From Avena insularis (lineage: Eukaryota; Streptophyta; Magnoliopsida; Poales; Poaceae): a DNA stretch of 64,000 nt. The position numbers and the translations under genes are program-made. The stretch is taken from assembly GCA_023614405.1 (NCBI GenBank), contig JAJUPC010000225.1, positions 62,001 through 126,000 on the forward strand. Reading direction: 5' to 3'. Of the stretch, positions 1 through 11,775 are shown one piece after another. The notes below the pieces were generated by a model, which was given only the letters and a program-made list of their open reading frames with translations, ran no database searches and had not been told where the DNA came from. Positions within the stretch are counted from its first letter, which is position 1. Every line of letters begins with the position of its first letter.

Positions 1-291
1 AGTAAAGACCGCTTCCCCAAGGACCGCGACTCCAAACTCAAGCCAAGAGGTGATGGACCGTTCAAAGTACTCAAGAGGATCAACAACAACGCCTACATCA
101 TCGATATCCCAACATCCAAGTATCTTGTGAGCCCGACATTCAATGTCAAGGACCTCTCACCCTACCATGGCGAAGATGAAGTTGAGAAGGTTGAAGAGTC
201 GAGGACGACTCTTTCCCAAGGGGGGGAGCTGATGCGGCCCCACTTGACGCACCTCCATCTACAACACCTAGTCCCCCAAGTGGACCAATGA
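1..291 (+). CDS. integrase C-terminus of A1 (partial)
   Basis: Frame 1 is open from the window start to a TGA at 289-291. It encodes the end of a Ty3/gypsy integrase: a basic segment (SKDRFPK), the GPF-type motif [14 protein letters not shown] that marks the integrase C-terminal domain, then SPYHGEDE and [10 protein letters not shown]. The last codons overlap the polypurine tract and the start of the 3' LTR at 230. The A2 equivalent (54102-54413) ends at nearly the same point. No chromodomain is visible after the GPF motif. The catalytic core lies outside the window. Confidence 0.85.
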   Translation, partial: SKDRFPKDRDSKLKPRGDGPFKVLKRINNNAYIIDIPTSKYLVSPTFNVKDLSPYHGEDEVEKVEESRTTLSQGGELMRPHLTHLHLQHLVPQVDQ

Positions 292-554
292 CTCGCACTC
301 GATCCAAGCTCCTACAAGCCAAGGTTAACTCGCTCCTTTCCTCATGTGATTTTGGTCTACCTTTGGATGGCTTGCTACTTCATGCAACTACGTTGTGTAT
401 CCTCAGCTATGAAGCAACATCACCACACCAAGCCCCCAAGGAAGAAGGACCAGAGAAGAAAGCTGCTGAGCTCAGACACCGGAGTCTCCGGACCTTCCTC
501 CGTCCGCCACAAGAACCAAGCCCGAAGCCCCCTCCGAGGCAGGTCCAAGACTAA
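288..554 (+). CDS. short ORF in A1 LTR with TRxRxKLLQxKVNSLL motif
   Basis: This 88-codon ORF starts with ATG 58 bp inside the LTR. Its N-terminus (MTRTRSKLLQAKVNSLL, then a GLPLDGLLLH segment) matches the ORF at the same place in the A2 LTRs (54431-54709). Related GPITRARAK-type segments are encoded in the LTRs of B and D. In B that segment continues pol in frame; here it is in another frame than integrase. It could be a separate small protein, a frameshifted integrase tail or a relic. Conservation of the first 40 codons between A1 and A2 is what I see; function is unknown. Confidence 0.5.
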   Translation: MTRTRSKLLQAKVNSLLSSCDFGLPLDGLLLHATTLCILSYEATSPHQAPKEEGPEKKAAELRHRSLRTFLRPPQEPSPKPPPRQVQD

Positions 555-606
555 CCGGAGTCTCTGGTCCAGACCGGAGTCTCTGGACCCAACACCGGAG
601 TCTTCG
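479..606 (+). repeat. AG-class CCGG-N5-CCGG palindrome cluster, A1 U3
   Basis: The 13-bp palindrome CCGGAGTCTCCGG is perfect at 479-491. Decayed versions lie at 554-566, 573-585 and 594-606 (19-21 bp apart). The cluster sits about 110-240 bp upstream of the TATA box. In A2 the same LTR position carries CCGGTACTACCGG instead. Confidence 0.85.
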
Positions 607-718
607 GCCTACTCGATGCCAGGCATGTCAAGGCCTTTTGGGCCTGGCCCATGTAACCCCCAGTTTCGCCCCAATTTCCAGTTTTATTCCAAAACTACCC
701 CTGTTTAAGTGGTTGGCC

Positions 719-726
719 TATATAAA
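719..726 (+). promoter_or_regulatory. TATA box of A1 LTR
   Basis: TATATAAA lies in the context TTGGCCTATATAAAGCCCC. The same GGCCTATAWATA context followed by C-rich sequence occurs in both A2 LTRs (41034-41041 and 54966-54973) and, on the reverse strand, in the F and G LTRs. Confidence 0.75.
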
Positions 727-1179
727 GCCCCACCCCTCATATGTAAACCCTAGACTTGGATAATAATAGTTGAGGACACCCCTTTAAGGATCTTTCATCT
801 ATTGGTCTCATGCTCATACCAAGGGGCACCCTATTATCCACAACCTCTTGGATCTTGCCTAGTGCGTTCAAGTTGTACAAGGCCTTGGGATCTCGGTTTC
901 TCGTGCCCAAGTAGTCAAGATCTCACCAAGCACCTCGCCCCCGTTATTGGCAGTGGAGAGAGAGCTTCGCCCAACACCGATCCTAGGGATTATGTTGGAC
1001 CGGTTGCCACCGGTGTGAGTTATCGGCGTGTATCGTGTTTTGTGGGCGTGAGTTCATCGGGTTCTTCGTGTGCATGTGTTCGTGGATTTCATCCCCTTTC
1101 CCCCTTCCACCGCTTTCCCCTCGATTCCCGCGGAGATTCGTGAAAGATCGGGCCACCCCAAGGGGTTACCCCATAACAG

Positions 1180-4100
1180 ACTTTGATGAAGATACATTAG
1201 CTCTTATTTCTGCTCGAGATGGAGACAATTGTGATTCTGATGAAGAGATAGAGGTCATGGGAGCTGAATCTGCGGATCAATACAAGAGCTTAATTACACA
1301 ACATGTGTTGAGTGTGCAATTGAGCAAATCTGAGCATGATCAACGCCACAACCTGTTCCAAAAACATGGTGTTGTCAAGGAAAGAGCTATAAGGATCATC
1401 ATTAATGGAGGGAGTTGTAATAATCTGGCTAGTGTTGACATGGTAGAGAAGCTTGCACTTCCAAAAAGACAACACACACATTCATATTACATCCAATGGT
1501 TTGAGAGTTCTCGCAAGATCAAGGTAACACGAACGGTACGCGTGCATTTTACTATTGGTACATATTCTGATTTTGTTGATTGTGATGTTGTACCTATGCA
1601 AGCTTGTTCTTTGTTACTTGGTAGACCATGGCAATTTGATAGAGAATCTGTTCATAATGGCAAAACTAATCACTATTCTCTTATGCATGATGGAAAGAAA
1701 ATTGGTCTAAAACCTATGACTCTCGAACACTTTTTAAAAGATGATCTTGCTAGAGCTAGTAGAGCTAAAACTGAGGAGAAAAATAAAAGTGAGAATCAGA
1801 TTGTTGCTGCAGATTTTGTACCACCAAAGAACACTAAATCTGATTCTAAACATGCTACTGAAATTTGTTTGAAGAGTCCATGTATGCTTGCAAATAAAAT
1901 TGAAATTGCTGAACTAGATGTAAACAATACTCAATGTTATGCAATTATCTGCAAAGAGGTTTTGTTTTCATTTGAGGATATGCCTCCTTCTTTGCCACCT
2001 GCTATTGCTAACATTTTGCAGCAATATGAGGACGTTTTTCATTGACGCCACGGGACTACCTCCTATTAGAGGAATTGAGCACCAAATTGATCTAATTCCT
2101 GGTGCTACATTGCCCCACTGCGCGCCATATAGAACCAATCCAGAGGAGACAAAGGAGATACAACACCAAATTCAGGAACTACTCGACAGAGATCATATTC
2201 GTGAGTCCCTTAGCCCCTGTGCTATTCCTATTATTTTGGTACCTAAGAAAGATGGTTCTTCGCGCATGTGTACTGATTGTAGAGCTATCAATAATATTAC
2301 TATTCGATATCGTCATCCTATTCCATGTTTGGATGACATGCTTGATGAATTGAGTGGCTCTACCATGTTTTCTAAAGTTGATTTGCGTAGTGGTTACCAC
2401 CAGATTCGTATGAAATTGGGAGATGAATGGAAAACAACATTTAAAACTAAGTTCGGTTTATAGGAGTGATTAGTGATGCCGTTTGGTTTAACTAATGCAC
2501 CCAGCACTTTCATGACATTAATGAACGAAGTTTTACGTGCTTTCATTGGACGTTTTGTGGTAGTCTACTTTGATGATATTCTGATTTATAGAAAATCTTT
2601 AGAGGATCATTTGGACCATTTACGTGCTGTTTTCAATGCTTTACGTGATGCACGTTTGTTTGGTAATCTTGAGAAGTGCACCTTTTGCACCAATCGAGTT
2701 GCGTTTCTTGGCTATGTTGTTACATCACAGGGTATTGAAGTGGATCCGGCCAAGATTGAAGCTATTGAGAATTGGCCGCAGCCCAAGACGGTCACATAAG
2801 TGAGGAGTTTTCTTGGCCTCGCTGGTTTTTATAGGCGCTTTGTCAAAGACTTCGGATCAATTGCCGCGCCGCTGAATGAACTTACCAAGAATGATGTGCC
2901 CTTTGTTTGGGGCGATGCACAACAACAGGCCTTCTTCATATTGAAAGATAAGCTGACACATGCTCCCTTACTCCAACTTCCTGATTTTAATAAGACTTTT
3001 GAGCTTGAATGTGATGCTAGTGGAATTGGTTTGGGAGGTGTGTTATTACAAGAGGGAAAACCTGTTGCATATTTTAGTGAGAAATTGAGTGGGGCTAGTC
3101 TGAACTATTCTACTGTGATAAAGATTTATATGCGTTGGTTCGGACATTAGAAACTTGGCAACATTATCTATGGCCTAAAGAATTTGTTATACATTCTGAT
3201 CATGAATATTTTAAGCATATTCGTAGTCAAGCTAAGTTGAATCGTCGTCATGCAAAGTGGGTTGAATTTATTGAGTCTTTTCCATATGTTATCAAACACA
3301 AAAAGGGCAAAGATAATATTATTGCTGATGCTTTGTCGCGCCATTATACTTTGTTATCTCAACTTGACTTCAAAATATTTGGATTGGAAACTATTAAGGA
3401 ACAATATGTGCATGATGCTGAATTTAAAGATGTGTTGCAGAATTGTAGAGATGGTAGAACATGGAACAAGTTCGTCTTCAATGATGGATTTGTGTTCCGT
3501 GCTAACAAACTATGCATTTCAGATAGTTTTGTTCGTCTTTTGTTGTTACAGGAGGCGCATGGAGGAGGATTGATGGGACACTTTGGTGTCAAGAAAACCG
3601 AGGATGTTCTTGCTGCACACTTCTTTTGGCCACGTATGCGTCGAGATGTTGAGAGATTTGTGGCACGCTGCACTACTTGTCAAAAAGCTAAGTCTCGCCT
3701 TAATCCACATGGTTTATATATGCCTCTTCCTGTTCCTAGTGTTCCTTGGGAGGATATTTCTATGGACTTTGTTTTGGGATTGCCACGTACACAGAAGGGG
3801 AGGGATACTATTTTTGCTGTTGTGGATCGGTTTTCTAAGATGGTACACTTTATTTCTTGTCATAAAACAGATGATGCTGCGCATATTGCTGATTTGTTCT
3901 TTCGTGAAATTGTTCGTTTACATGGTGTGCCAAATACTATTGTTTCTGATAGTGATACTAAATTTCTTAGACACTTTTGGAGATGTTTATGGGCTAAGTT
4001 GGGGACTAAATTGCTGTTTAGTACTACATGTCATCCCCAAACTGATGGACTGACTGAAGTAGTAAATAGAACTTTGTCTACTATGTTGCGGCCTGTTTTA

Positions 4101-4869
4101 AAAAAGAACTTAAAATTGTGGAAAGATGTGCCCGTTTGAGATCGTGTATGGTTTTGTTCCTCGTGCACCTATTGATTTATTGCCTTTACCTTCTTCTATG
4201 CAAAATAATTTGGATGCTACACAACGCGCTGAAATGATATTAAACTTGCATAAGACTACTAAAGATAACATAGAACACATGAATGCTAAGTATAAACTCG
4301 CTGGGGATAAAGGGAGAAAGCATGTTGTGTTTGATGTTGGAGATCTTGTTTGGTTACATTTGCGTAAAGATCGTTTTCCTGATTTACGCAAGTCTAAGTT
4401 AATGCCGCGTGCTGCTGGTCCCTTTAAGGTGTTAGAGAAAATAAACGATAATGCATATAAACTTGAGTTGCCTGCAGACTTTGGTGAGGAAGATGAGATT
4501 GCATCGAGGACGACTTTGGTGAGGAAGATGAGATTGCATCGAGGACGACTTCAATTCAAGAAGGGGAGCATGATGTGGACATACCATATATTGATACAAC
4601 CGTTGTACCTACAGCTACACACATACAAGGACCTATCACAATATCTCATGCCAAACAACTTAACAATCAGGTACTTTCGTTTCTTGGAACTATTCCTTAC
4701 ATACATGAGAATGAAATCAGATGTATTTCTTACTCCTAGGAATGATGGACCAAGCATGGATGAGAGGGACAAGCATTGGAGCATGGACATGCATGGAGAT
4801 GGCAGCAAGCATGTGATGATTCAAGAGAAGTCCACGAATGAAGATTTCAGAACTTTGAGGCCACCATAA
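1180..4869 (+). pseudogene. B1 gag-pol polyprotein (PR-RT-RH-IN), inactivated
   Basis: Domain order is that of Ty3/gypsy. The aspartic protease region (about 1394-1640) has IIINGGSCNNLAS where B2 and B3 have IIIDGGSCNNLAS, so the catalytic Asp codon GAT is AAT here. RT (about 2080-2790) keeps [10 protein letters not shown] near 2565-2590. RNase H follows, with [11 protein letters not shown] near 3006. Integrase has the HHCC region (about 3575-3690), MDFVLGLP, the second Asp in SDSDTKF and the Glu in [12 protein letters not shown]. Breaks seen: TGA at 2043, TAG at 2461, TGA at 2467, TAA at 2797, a frameshift near 3114, a deletion of about 67 bp in integrase near 4125, and a direct duplication of about 35 bp near 4485-4550 just before the polypurine tract. 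It cannot encode a working enzyme. Confidence 0.9.
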
Positions 4870-5481
4870 TGAAGAAAGAAGGCTTGGACGAAATATTCAA
4901 GATTAATACTTCACAAATTCGTCCATAGCTTAATATGGTGCTGCGACACCTTTATTTTGGGCCAGGCCCATGTATATTTCGCAGGATTTTAAATAGCCAC
5001 TTTTTAGAGTGCGTATTTGAGGAGAAAAGGACTTCTAGGGTTGGATTCGGCCACCACTTCTATGGCTGGCCGAAACCCCACCTTTTACTCCTCAAATACT
5101 TCCCATAGCCGTCACCATAGACTCGGATTTTGTTTAGACATTAAGTTAGCCATCATAGCAACTTCGCCAAGGGTCGAGCATCGTAGAGGCCTCTTGTACT
5201 TCGCACCTATACAGGATCCCATCTTTTCAATAAAGCTTTCATCTTAATCCGCAATATCTTGATAGCAATATTAGTTCTTACTTGTTTTCGATTTTAGGTA
5301 GGAATTAAGACCCTCGTTGGTCAGCCTGATCGTGTTTCCGCAGGATCGGTAACCTCCAGGAGATTGGCCTAGCGATTGCATTAGCGCTCGTGCTCGCACG
5401 TGTAGTCGGATCGTCAAGCCCGAACTCCACCAAATCGATTATCACCATCTCATCAAAATATCGGACACCTTTGCCCTATCA
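4571..5481 (+). repeat. B1 3' LTR (911 bp)
   Basis: It runs from TGATGTGGACAT to TTTGCCCTATCA and is preceded by the polypurine tract AAGAAGGGGAGCA. The first 300 bp encode the C-terminal tail of the polyprotein in B2, ending at a TAA after the codons LRPP (4867-4869 here). AATAAA at 5229-5234 is a likely poly(A) signal. U5 carries ATCGGACACC near the end, a variant of the block found in A, D, F and G. There is no CCGG-N5-CCGG palindrome. Confidence 0.9.
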
Positions 5482-5650
5482 GTTAGTGCTCTAGGCTCAC
5501 TTCTCTTGTACGGTCTAGCCTAGGACCAGCACGGTACCGTTGTTGAGCATATTCTCAACTTTGCATTGTTGTTTTGATAATTGCTAACCCTTTTGTTAAG
5601 CCTTCCCAGAGCTCCACATATTTCTCCACGTGTAGTGTCTCGACTCCTTG
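5482..5650 (+). mobile_element. B5 leader fragment, left half
   Basis: This matches the reverse complement of the B2 leader (about 11525-11690) and continues, after B2 is removed (TSD CTCCT at 5646-5650 and 12697-12701), into 12702-12960. It is therefore 5' leader of another B copy, directly abutting the B1 LTR. Relative to B2 the first 90 bp or so after the LTR are absent. Either B1 inserted into the B5 leader, or LTR recombination made a tandem sharing one LTR. Confidence 0.75.
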
Positions 5651-6570
5651 ATAGGGCAAAGGTCTCCGATCTTTCGATGAGATGGTGATAATCGATTTGG
5701 TGGAGTTCGGGCTTGACGATCCGACTACACGTGCGAGCACGAGCGCCAATGCAATCGCTAAGCCAATCTCCTGGAGGTTATCGATCCTGCTGAAAAACGA
5801 TCAGCCTGACCAGCGAGGGTCTTAATTCCTAACTGAAATCGAGAACAAGTAAGAACTAATATTGCAATCAAGATATTGCGGATTAAGAGGAAAGCTTTAT
5901 TGAAAAGGTGGGATCCTGTATAGGTGCGAAGTACAAGAGGCCTCTACGACGCTCGAGCCTTGGCGAAGTTGCTATGATGGCTAACTTGATGTCTAAACAA
6001 AATCCGAGTCTATGGTGACGGCTATGGGGAGTATTTAAGGAGGAAAAGGTGGGGTTTTGGCCAGCCATAGAAGTGGTGGCCGAATCCAACCCTAAAAGTC
6101 CTTTTCTCCTCAAATACGGACTCTAAAAAGTGGCTAATTAAAATCCTGCGAAAATTACATGGGCCTGGCCCAAAATAAAGGTGTCGCAGCACCATATTAA
6201 GCTATGGACGAATTTGTGAAGTATTGATCTTGAATATTTCGTCCAAGCCTTCTTTCTTCATTATGGTGGCCTCAAAGTTCTGAAATCTTTATCCGTGGCC
6301 TTCTCTTGAATCATCACATGCTTGCTGCCATCTCCATGCATGGCCATGCTCCAATGCTTATCCCTCTTATCCATGCTTGGTCCATCATTCCTAAGAGTAA
6401 TAAATACATCTGATTTAGGCAGCATCATATTCTCATGTATGTGAGGAATAGTTCCAAGAAACGAAAGTACCTGATAGTTAAGTTGTTTGGCACGAGATCT
6501 TTTGATAGGTCCTTGTATGTGTGTAGCTGTAGGTACAACGGTTGTATCAATAGATGAGATGTCCACATCA
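5651..6570 (-). repeat. B2 3' LTR (920 bp)
   Basis: Read on the reverse strand it begins TGATGTGGACAT (6570) and ends GCCCTATCA (5651). It is followed in the reading direction by the TSD complement AGGAG. It encodes the pol tail (6570-6261) in frame with integrase. Its pair is 11776-12696. Confidence 0.92.
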
Positions 6571-9237
6571 TGCTCCCCTTCTTGAATTGAAGTCGTCCTC
6601 GACGCAATCTCATCTTCCTCAACAAAGTAAGGCTTCAAATCTGCAATGTTAAATGTAGGACTAACCGTACCAAAGTCTACAGGCAACTCAAGTTTATATG
6701 CATTATCGTTTATTTTCTCTAACACCTTAAAGGGACCAGCAAAGCGCAGCATTAACTTAGACTTGCGTAAATCAGGAAAACGATCTTTACGCAAATGTAA
6801 CCAAACAAGATCTCCAACATCAAACACAACATGCTTTCTCCCTTTATCCCCAACAAGTTTATACTTAGCATTCATGTGTTCTATGTTAACTTTAGTAGTT
6901 TTATGCAAGTTTAATATCATTTCAGCGCGTTGTGTAGCATCCAAGTTATTTTGCACCGAAGAAGGTAAAGGCAATAAATCAATAGGTGCACGAGGAACAA
7001 AACCATACACGATCTCAAACGGGCACATCTTTGTGGTAGAATGCAGCGAACGATTATAAGCAAATTCTATATGAGGTAAACACTCTTCCCACAATTTTAA
7101 GTTCTTCTTTAAAACAGCCCGCGGCATAGTAGATAAAGTTCTATTTACTACTTCAGTCTGTCCATCAGTTTGGGCATGACATGTAGTACTAAACAGCAAT
7201 TTAGTCCCCAACTTAGCCCATAAACATCTCCAAAAGTGGCTAAGAAATTTAGTATCACGATCAGAACAATATTATTTGGCACACCATGTAAACGAACAAT
7301 TTCACGAAAGAATAAATCAGCAATATGTGCAGCATCATCCGTTTTATTACAAGGAATAAAGGGTGCCATCTTAGAAAACCGATCCACAACAACAAAAATA
7401 CTATCCTTCCCCTTCTGTGTACGTGGCCATCCCAAAACAAAGTCCATAGAAATATCCTCCCAAGGAACACTAGGAACAGGAAGAGGCATATATAAACCAT
7501 GTGGATTAAGGCGAGACTTAGCTTTTTGACAAGTAGTGCAGCGTGCCACAAATCTCTCAACATCTCGACGCATACGTGGCCAAAAGAAGTGTACAGCAAG
7601 AACATCCTCCGTTTTATTGACACCAAAGTGTCCCATCAATCCCCCTCCATGCGTCTCCTGTAATAACAAAAGACGAACAGAACTATCTGGAATGCATAGT
7701 TTGTTAGCTCGGAACACAAATCCATCATTGAAGACGAACTTGTTCCATGTTCTACCATCTCTACAATTCTGCAACACATCTTTAAATTCAGCACCATGCA
7801 CATATTGGTCCTTAATAGTTTCTAATCCAAATATTTTGAAGTCAAGTTGAGATAACAAAGTATAACGGCGCGACAAAGCATCAGCAATAATATTATCTTT
7901 ACCCTTTTTGTGTTTGATAACATAAGGAAAAGACTCAATAAATTCAACCCACTTTGCATGACGACGATTCAACTTAGCTTGACTACGAATATGCTTCAAA
8001 GATTCATGATCAGAATGTTTAACAAATTCTTTAGGCCATAGATAATGTTGCCAAGTACGCATATAATTCTTTATTATAAGTAGAATAGTTCAGACTAGCC
8101 CCACTCAATTTTTCACTAAAATATGCAACTGGTTTTCCCTCTTATAATAACACACCTCCCAAACCAATTCCACTAGCATCACATTCAAGCTCAAAAGTTT
8201 TAGTAAAACCAGGAAGTTGGAGTAAGGGAGCATGTGTTAGCTTATCTTTCAATATGACGAAGGCCTGTTGTTGTGCATCGCCCCAAACAAAGGGCACATC
8301 CTTCTTGGTAAGTTCATTCAGTGGCGCGGCAATTGATCCAAAGTCTTCGACAAAGCGCCTATAAAAACCAGCGAGGCCAAGAAAACTCCTCACTTGTGTG
8401 ACCGTCTTGGGCTGCGGCCAATTCTCAATAGCTTCAATCTTGGCCGGATCCACTTAAATACCCTGTGATGTAACAACATAGCCAAGAAACGCAACTCGAT
8501 TGGTGCAAAAGGTGCACTTCTCAAGATTACCAAACAAACGTGCATCACGTAAAGCATTGAAAACAGCACGTAAATGGTCCAAATGATCCTCTAAAGATTT
8601 TCTATAAATCAGAATATCATCAAAGTAGACTACCACAAAACGTCCAATGAAAGCACGTAAAACTTCGTTCATTAATGTCATGAAAGTGCTGGGTGCATTA
8701 GTTAAACCAAACGGCATCACTAATCACTCCTATAAACCGAACTTAGTTTTAAATGTTGTTTCCATTCATCTCCCAATTTCATACGAATCTGGTGGTAACC
8801 ACTACGCAAATCAACTTTAGAAAACATGGTAGAGCCACTCAATTCATCAAGCATGTCATCCAAATGTGGAATAGGATGACGATATCGAATAGTAATATTA
8901 TTGATAGCTCTACAATCAGTACACATGCGCGAAGAACCATCTTTCTTAGGTACAAAAATAATAGGAACAGCACAGGGGCTAAGGGACTCACGAATATGAT
9001 CTCTGTCGAGTAGTTCCTGAATTTGGCGTTGTATCTCCTTTGTCTCCTCTGGATTGGTTCTATATGTCGCGCGGTTGGGCAACGTAGCATCAGGAATTAG
9101 ATCAATTTGGTGTTCAATTCCTCTAATAGGAGGTAGTCCTGGTGGCAGCTCGGCGGGAAAACGTCATCATATTCCTGCAAAAGGTTAGCAACAACGGGTG
9201 GCAAAGAAGGAGGCATATCCTCAAATGAAAACAAAAC
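6261..9237 (-). pseudogene. B2 pol: RT, RNase H, integrase and LTR-encoded tail
   Basis: Reverse-strand reading frames cover RT (about 9130-8450, with [10 protein letters not shown] near 8625), RNase H (8453-7950, with [11 protein letters not shown]), the integrase zinc finger (about 7660-7520), core (MDFVLGWP near 7440) and C-terminus. The last frame (7211-6261) runs without a break from [12 protein letters not shown] through GPFKVLEKINDNAY, crosses the polypurine tract and LTR boundary at 6570, and continues about 103 codons to a stop, including GPIKRSRAKQLNYQVLSFLG. This is the clearest evidence that B pol ends inside the LTR. Breaks: a stop at the gag/PR-RT border (9237), a frameshift near 8725, a stop at 8454-8456, a break near 8060-8140 and a frameshift near 7215. 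Confidence 0.88.
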
Positions 9238-11339
9238 CTATTTGCAGATAATTGCATAACATTGAGTAGTGTTTACATCTAGTTCAGCAATATCAATTTT
9301 ATTTGCAAGCATACATGGACTCTTCAAACGTATTTCAGTAGCATGTTTAGAATCAGATTTAGTGGTCTTTGGTGGTACAAAATCTGTAGCAACAATCTGA
9401 TTCTCACTTTTATTTTTCTCCTCAGTTTTAGCTCTACTAGCTCTAGCAAGATCATCTTTTAAAATCTGTTCGGGAGTCATAGGTTTTAGTCCAATTTTCT
9501 TTCCATCATGCATAAGAGAATAGTGATTAGTTTTGCCATTATGAACAGATTCTCTATCAAATTGCCATGGTCTACCAAGTAACAAAGAACAAGCTTGCAT
9601 AGGTACAACATCACAATCAACAAAATCAGAATATGTACCAATAGTAAAATGCACGCGTACCGTTCTTGTTACCTTGATCTTGCGAGAACTCTCAAACCAT
9701 TGGATGTAATATGAATGTGTGCGTTGTCTTGTTGGAAGTGCAAGCTTCTCTACCATGTCAACACTAGCCAGATTATTATAACTCCCTCCATCAATGATGA
9801 TCCTTATAGCTCTTTCCTTGACAACACCGCGTGTTTGGAACAGGTTGTGGCGTTGGTCTTGCTCAGATTTGCTCAATTGCACACTCAACACACATTGTGT
9901 AATTAAGCTCTTGTATTGATCAGCAGTTTCAGCTCCCATTACCTCTGTCTCTTCATCAGAATCACAATTGTCTCCATCTCGAGCAGAAATAAGGGCTAAT
10001 GTATCTTCATCAAAGTCACTCGCTGAATCATATTGACCATCATCACGCACCATCATAACACGTTGTGTTGTGCACTGTCTCTCAATATGACCAAGACCCT
10101 AGCACTTGCGGCATTGTATATCCTTTGTTTTACCCGTGGAAGCCATAGAAGATGCACCGCGAGCAGGAGCATTGGATGACGGTGGAGGAGCAGCTGGAAA
10201 TCTTGTGGTGGCCTTGGATGTGGTAGTAGATGGTGGAGAATCACGAGAAGGAGGCGCTGATTGTCGGGATGTCCAAGTGGATGTGCAAACTGCAGAATTA
10301 TTAGTCCTCCTCCATGGTGTTTGGCGATCCTGCACTTCATGTTCAGCTTTGCAAGCAAGATGAAACAAACGAGTGATAGAATTATATTCCGTATAGTCTA
10401 ATATGTGTTGAATGTCCTTGTTTAATCCACCAAAGAAACGTGCAAGCATTTGTTCAGTAGATTCAACGAGACCACATCGAATCATTCCCGTTTGCAATTC
10501 CTGATAATACTCTTCTACAGAATTTCTCCCTTGCTCTAAACGTGTCAGATTCTTTAGTAAATCACGTTGATAAGTGGGAGGTACAAAACGAACACGCATA
10601 GCAGTTTTTAAAGCAGTCCAAGTACTAGGAATAGTAGTAGGATTTAAACGGCAATACTCAGACCACCAAAGGGAAGCAAATTTAGTAAATTCACATGTAG
10701 CAGCACTAACACGCATATTCTCAGGATATTTTAAGCATGCAAAACGTTGTTCTACTTCCATCTCCCATGTAAGATATGCATCAGGATTATATTTACCCTC
10801 AAAAGATGGAATATTTAATTTAAGCTTTGCAACATGATCATCATCACGTACCGGTGGTCGAGCGTTGCGGTAGTAATGTCGGGGACGGCCAGCAGGTACC
10901 TGTGGAGGTTGTTCAACCTCCTTGTCAAAGAGATTGTCGTCGTCGGGGTCGTAGTAGTACCCGCCGTCTGTCACCAATGTCGCAGTTGCAGCATGCATGA
11001 AGTCTGAGTCGTGCGCCACCAGCTGTAGTCAGCGGTGGCGCAAATGACCAGCAGTACGACCCGTGATCGAAATGCGCCGTGCGCCATGCCGAGGTGCCAA
11101 TGGGGCGATGCGGGTGCGGGTGCCGGCAATCTATCCAAAATCTCCTTGAACCGAGCGTCAAGCTTATCGTTGAAGGATTTCTCGAGTCCATCGATCTTGT
11201 CCATGGAGTTGGTGATCTTGGTGTCAAACTCCCCTAGTCGTGCATCCAGATCTTCAGCGCGACCGACCAAGAGCTCGGAGAAGTGGGCATGTAGTTCTTG
11301 GTTCGTCATTGTGGCAGGGTTCCACGAAGTATCTGTCAT
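9238..11339 (-). pseudogene. B2 gag and protease
   Basis: The ATG at 11339 opens MTDTSWNPATMTNQELHAHF, a gag N-terminus that matches B5 (12877). A frameshift near 11030 is followed by a long frame (11019-10099) with the retrotransposon gag core (KLNIPSFEGKYNPDAYLTWE, then ASLWWSEYC). The zinc knuckle reads CRKC and is then cut by a stop at about 10098, before GHIERQC. The frame then stays open to 9238 with the intact protease motif IIIDGGSYNNLAS (Cys changed to Tyr) near 9790. Gag would form the particle and bind genomic RNA; protease would cut the polyprotein. Confidence 0.85.
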
Positions 11340-11775
11340 GGTTAGTCCTCTAAAAAGCACAGGTATATATGCCTATAACTACGGAAATATGGTGGAAGGC
11401 ACGCATAATCCGTCAAGCAATATACAAAGCTCTTACAAGTTCTTACCAAACAGCAGGAAAAAGGCGATGTGCAACCGCGAGGAGCAGTGGGTCCAGAGAT
11501 TGAACCAAGCGATTACCAGGAGTCGAGACACCGCACGTGGAAAAATCTGTGGAGCTCTGGGAAGGCTTAGCAAAGGGGTTAGCAATTATCAAACAGCAAT
11601 GCAAATGTTGAAAGAATGCTCAACGACGGTACTGTGCTGGTCCTAGGCTAGACCGTACTAGAGACGCGAGCCTAGATCACCAACGATGTCACAACGTGAC
11701 ACAACAAGCAATGTATGATGATATGGCACCCTGAAAAGCGAACCGAGATGTCGAAAATCACTATGATGGCAAGTA
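11340..11775 (-). other. B2 5' leader between LTR and gag
   Basis: 436 bp lie between the 5' LTR and the gag ATG. The part nearest gag matches the B5 leader. I do not find a clear initiator-Met primer site next to the LTR (reading direction starts TTACTTGCCATC), unlike A2, D, F, G and C1, which all show TGGTATCA. Either B uses another primer or this junction is altered. Confidence 0.6.

Larger units (their letters stand above)
1..1178 (+). mobile_element. A1: Ty3/gypsy element, 3' end only
   Basis: The window opens inside this element. Only the integrase C-terminus, the polypurine tract (about 216-229) and the complete 3' LTR (230-1178) are present. The sequence aligns with the end of A2 (54140-55404). 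The LTR starts TGATGC and ends CATAACA, and is followed at once by B-family gag, so A1 is inserted in B1. The expected 5-bp target duplication would be GACTT (1179-1183); its partner lies left of the window and cannot be checked. Confidence 0.9.
230..1178 (+). repeat. A1 3' LTR (949 bp)
   Basis: It is bounded by TG...CA (TGATGCGGCC to CCCATAACA) and preceded by a G-rich polypurine tract. It aligns with both A2 LTRs across U3 start, TATA region and U5. It contains a short ORF (288-554), an AG-class palindrome cluster (479-606), a TATA box (719-726) and a U5 block with GATCGGGCCACC (about 1148-1159). It is shorter than the A2 LTRs (1038 and 1035 bp), mainly because the palindrome-bearing middle differs. 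Confidence 0.9.
1179..5481 (+). mobile_element. B1: decayed Ty3/gypsy element, 5' part missing
   Basis: Internal sequence (1179-4570) from mid-gag to the end of pol is followed by an LTR (4571-5481). The 5' part is separated by the A1 insertion and lies left of the window. It is colinear with B2 (reverse strand) and B3. The 5 bases after the LTR are GTTAG; if B1 inserted into the B5 leader these should also precede its 5' LTR. Confidence 0.85.

Noticed and set aside
1290..1481. Reverse-strand ORFs of 60-140 codons throughout B, D and C1
   Set aside because: They mirror conserved coding sequence in the opposite frame and recur at the same places in each copy.
5482..5650. Unique host DNA between B1 and B2
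   Set aside because: It aligns with the B2 leader and continues at 12702 once B2 is removed.
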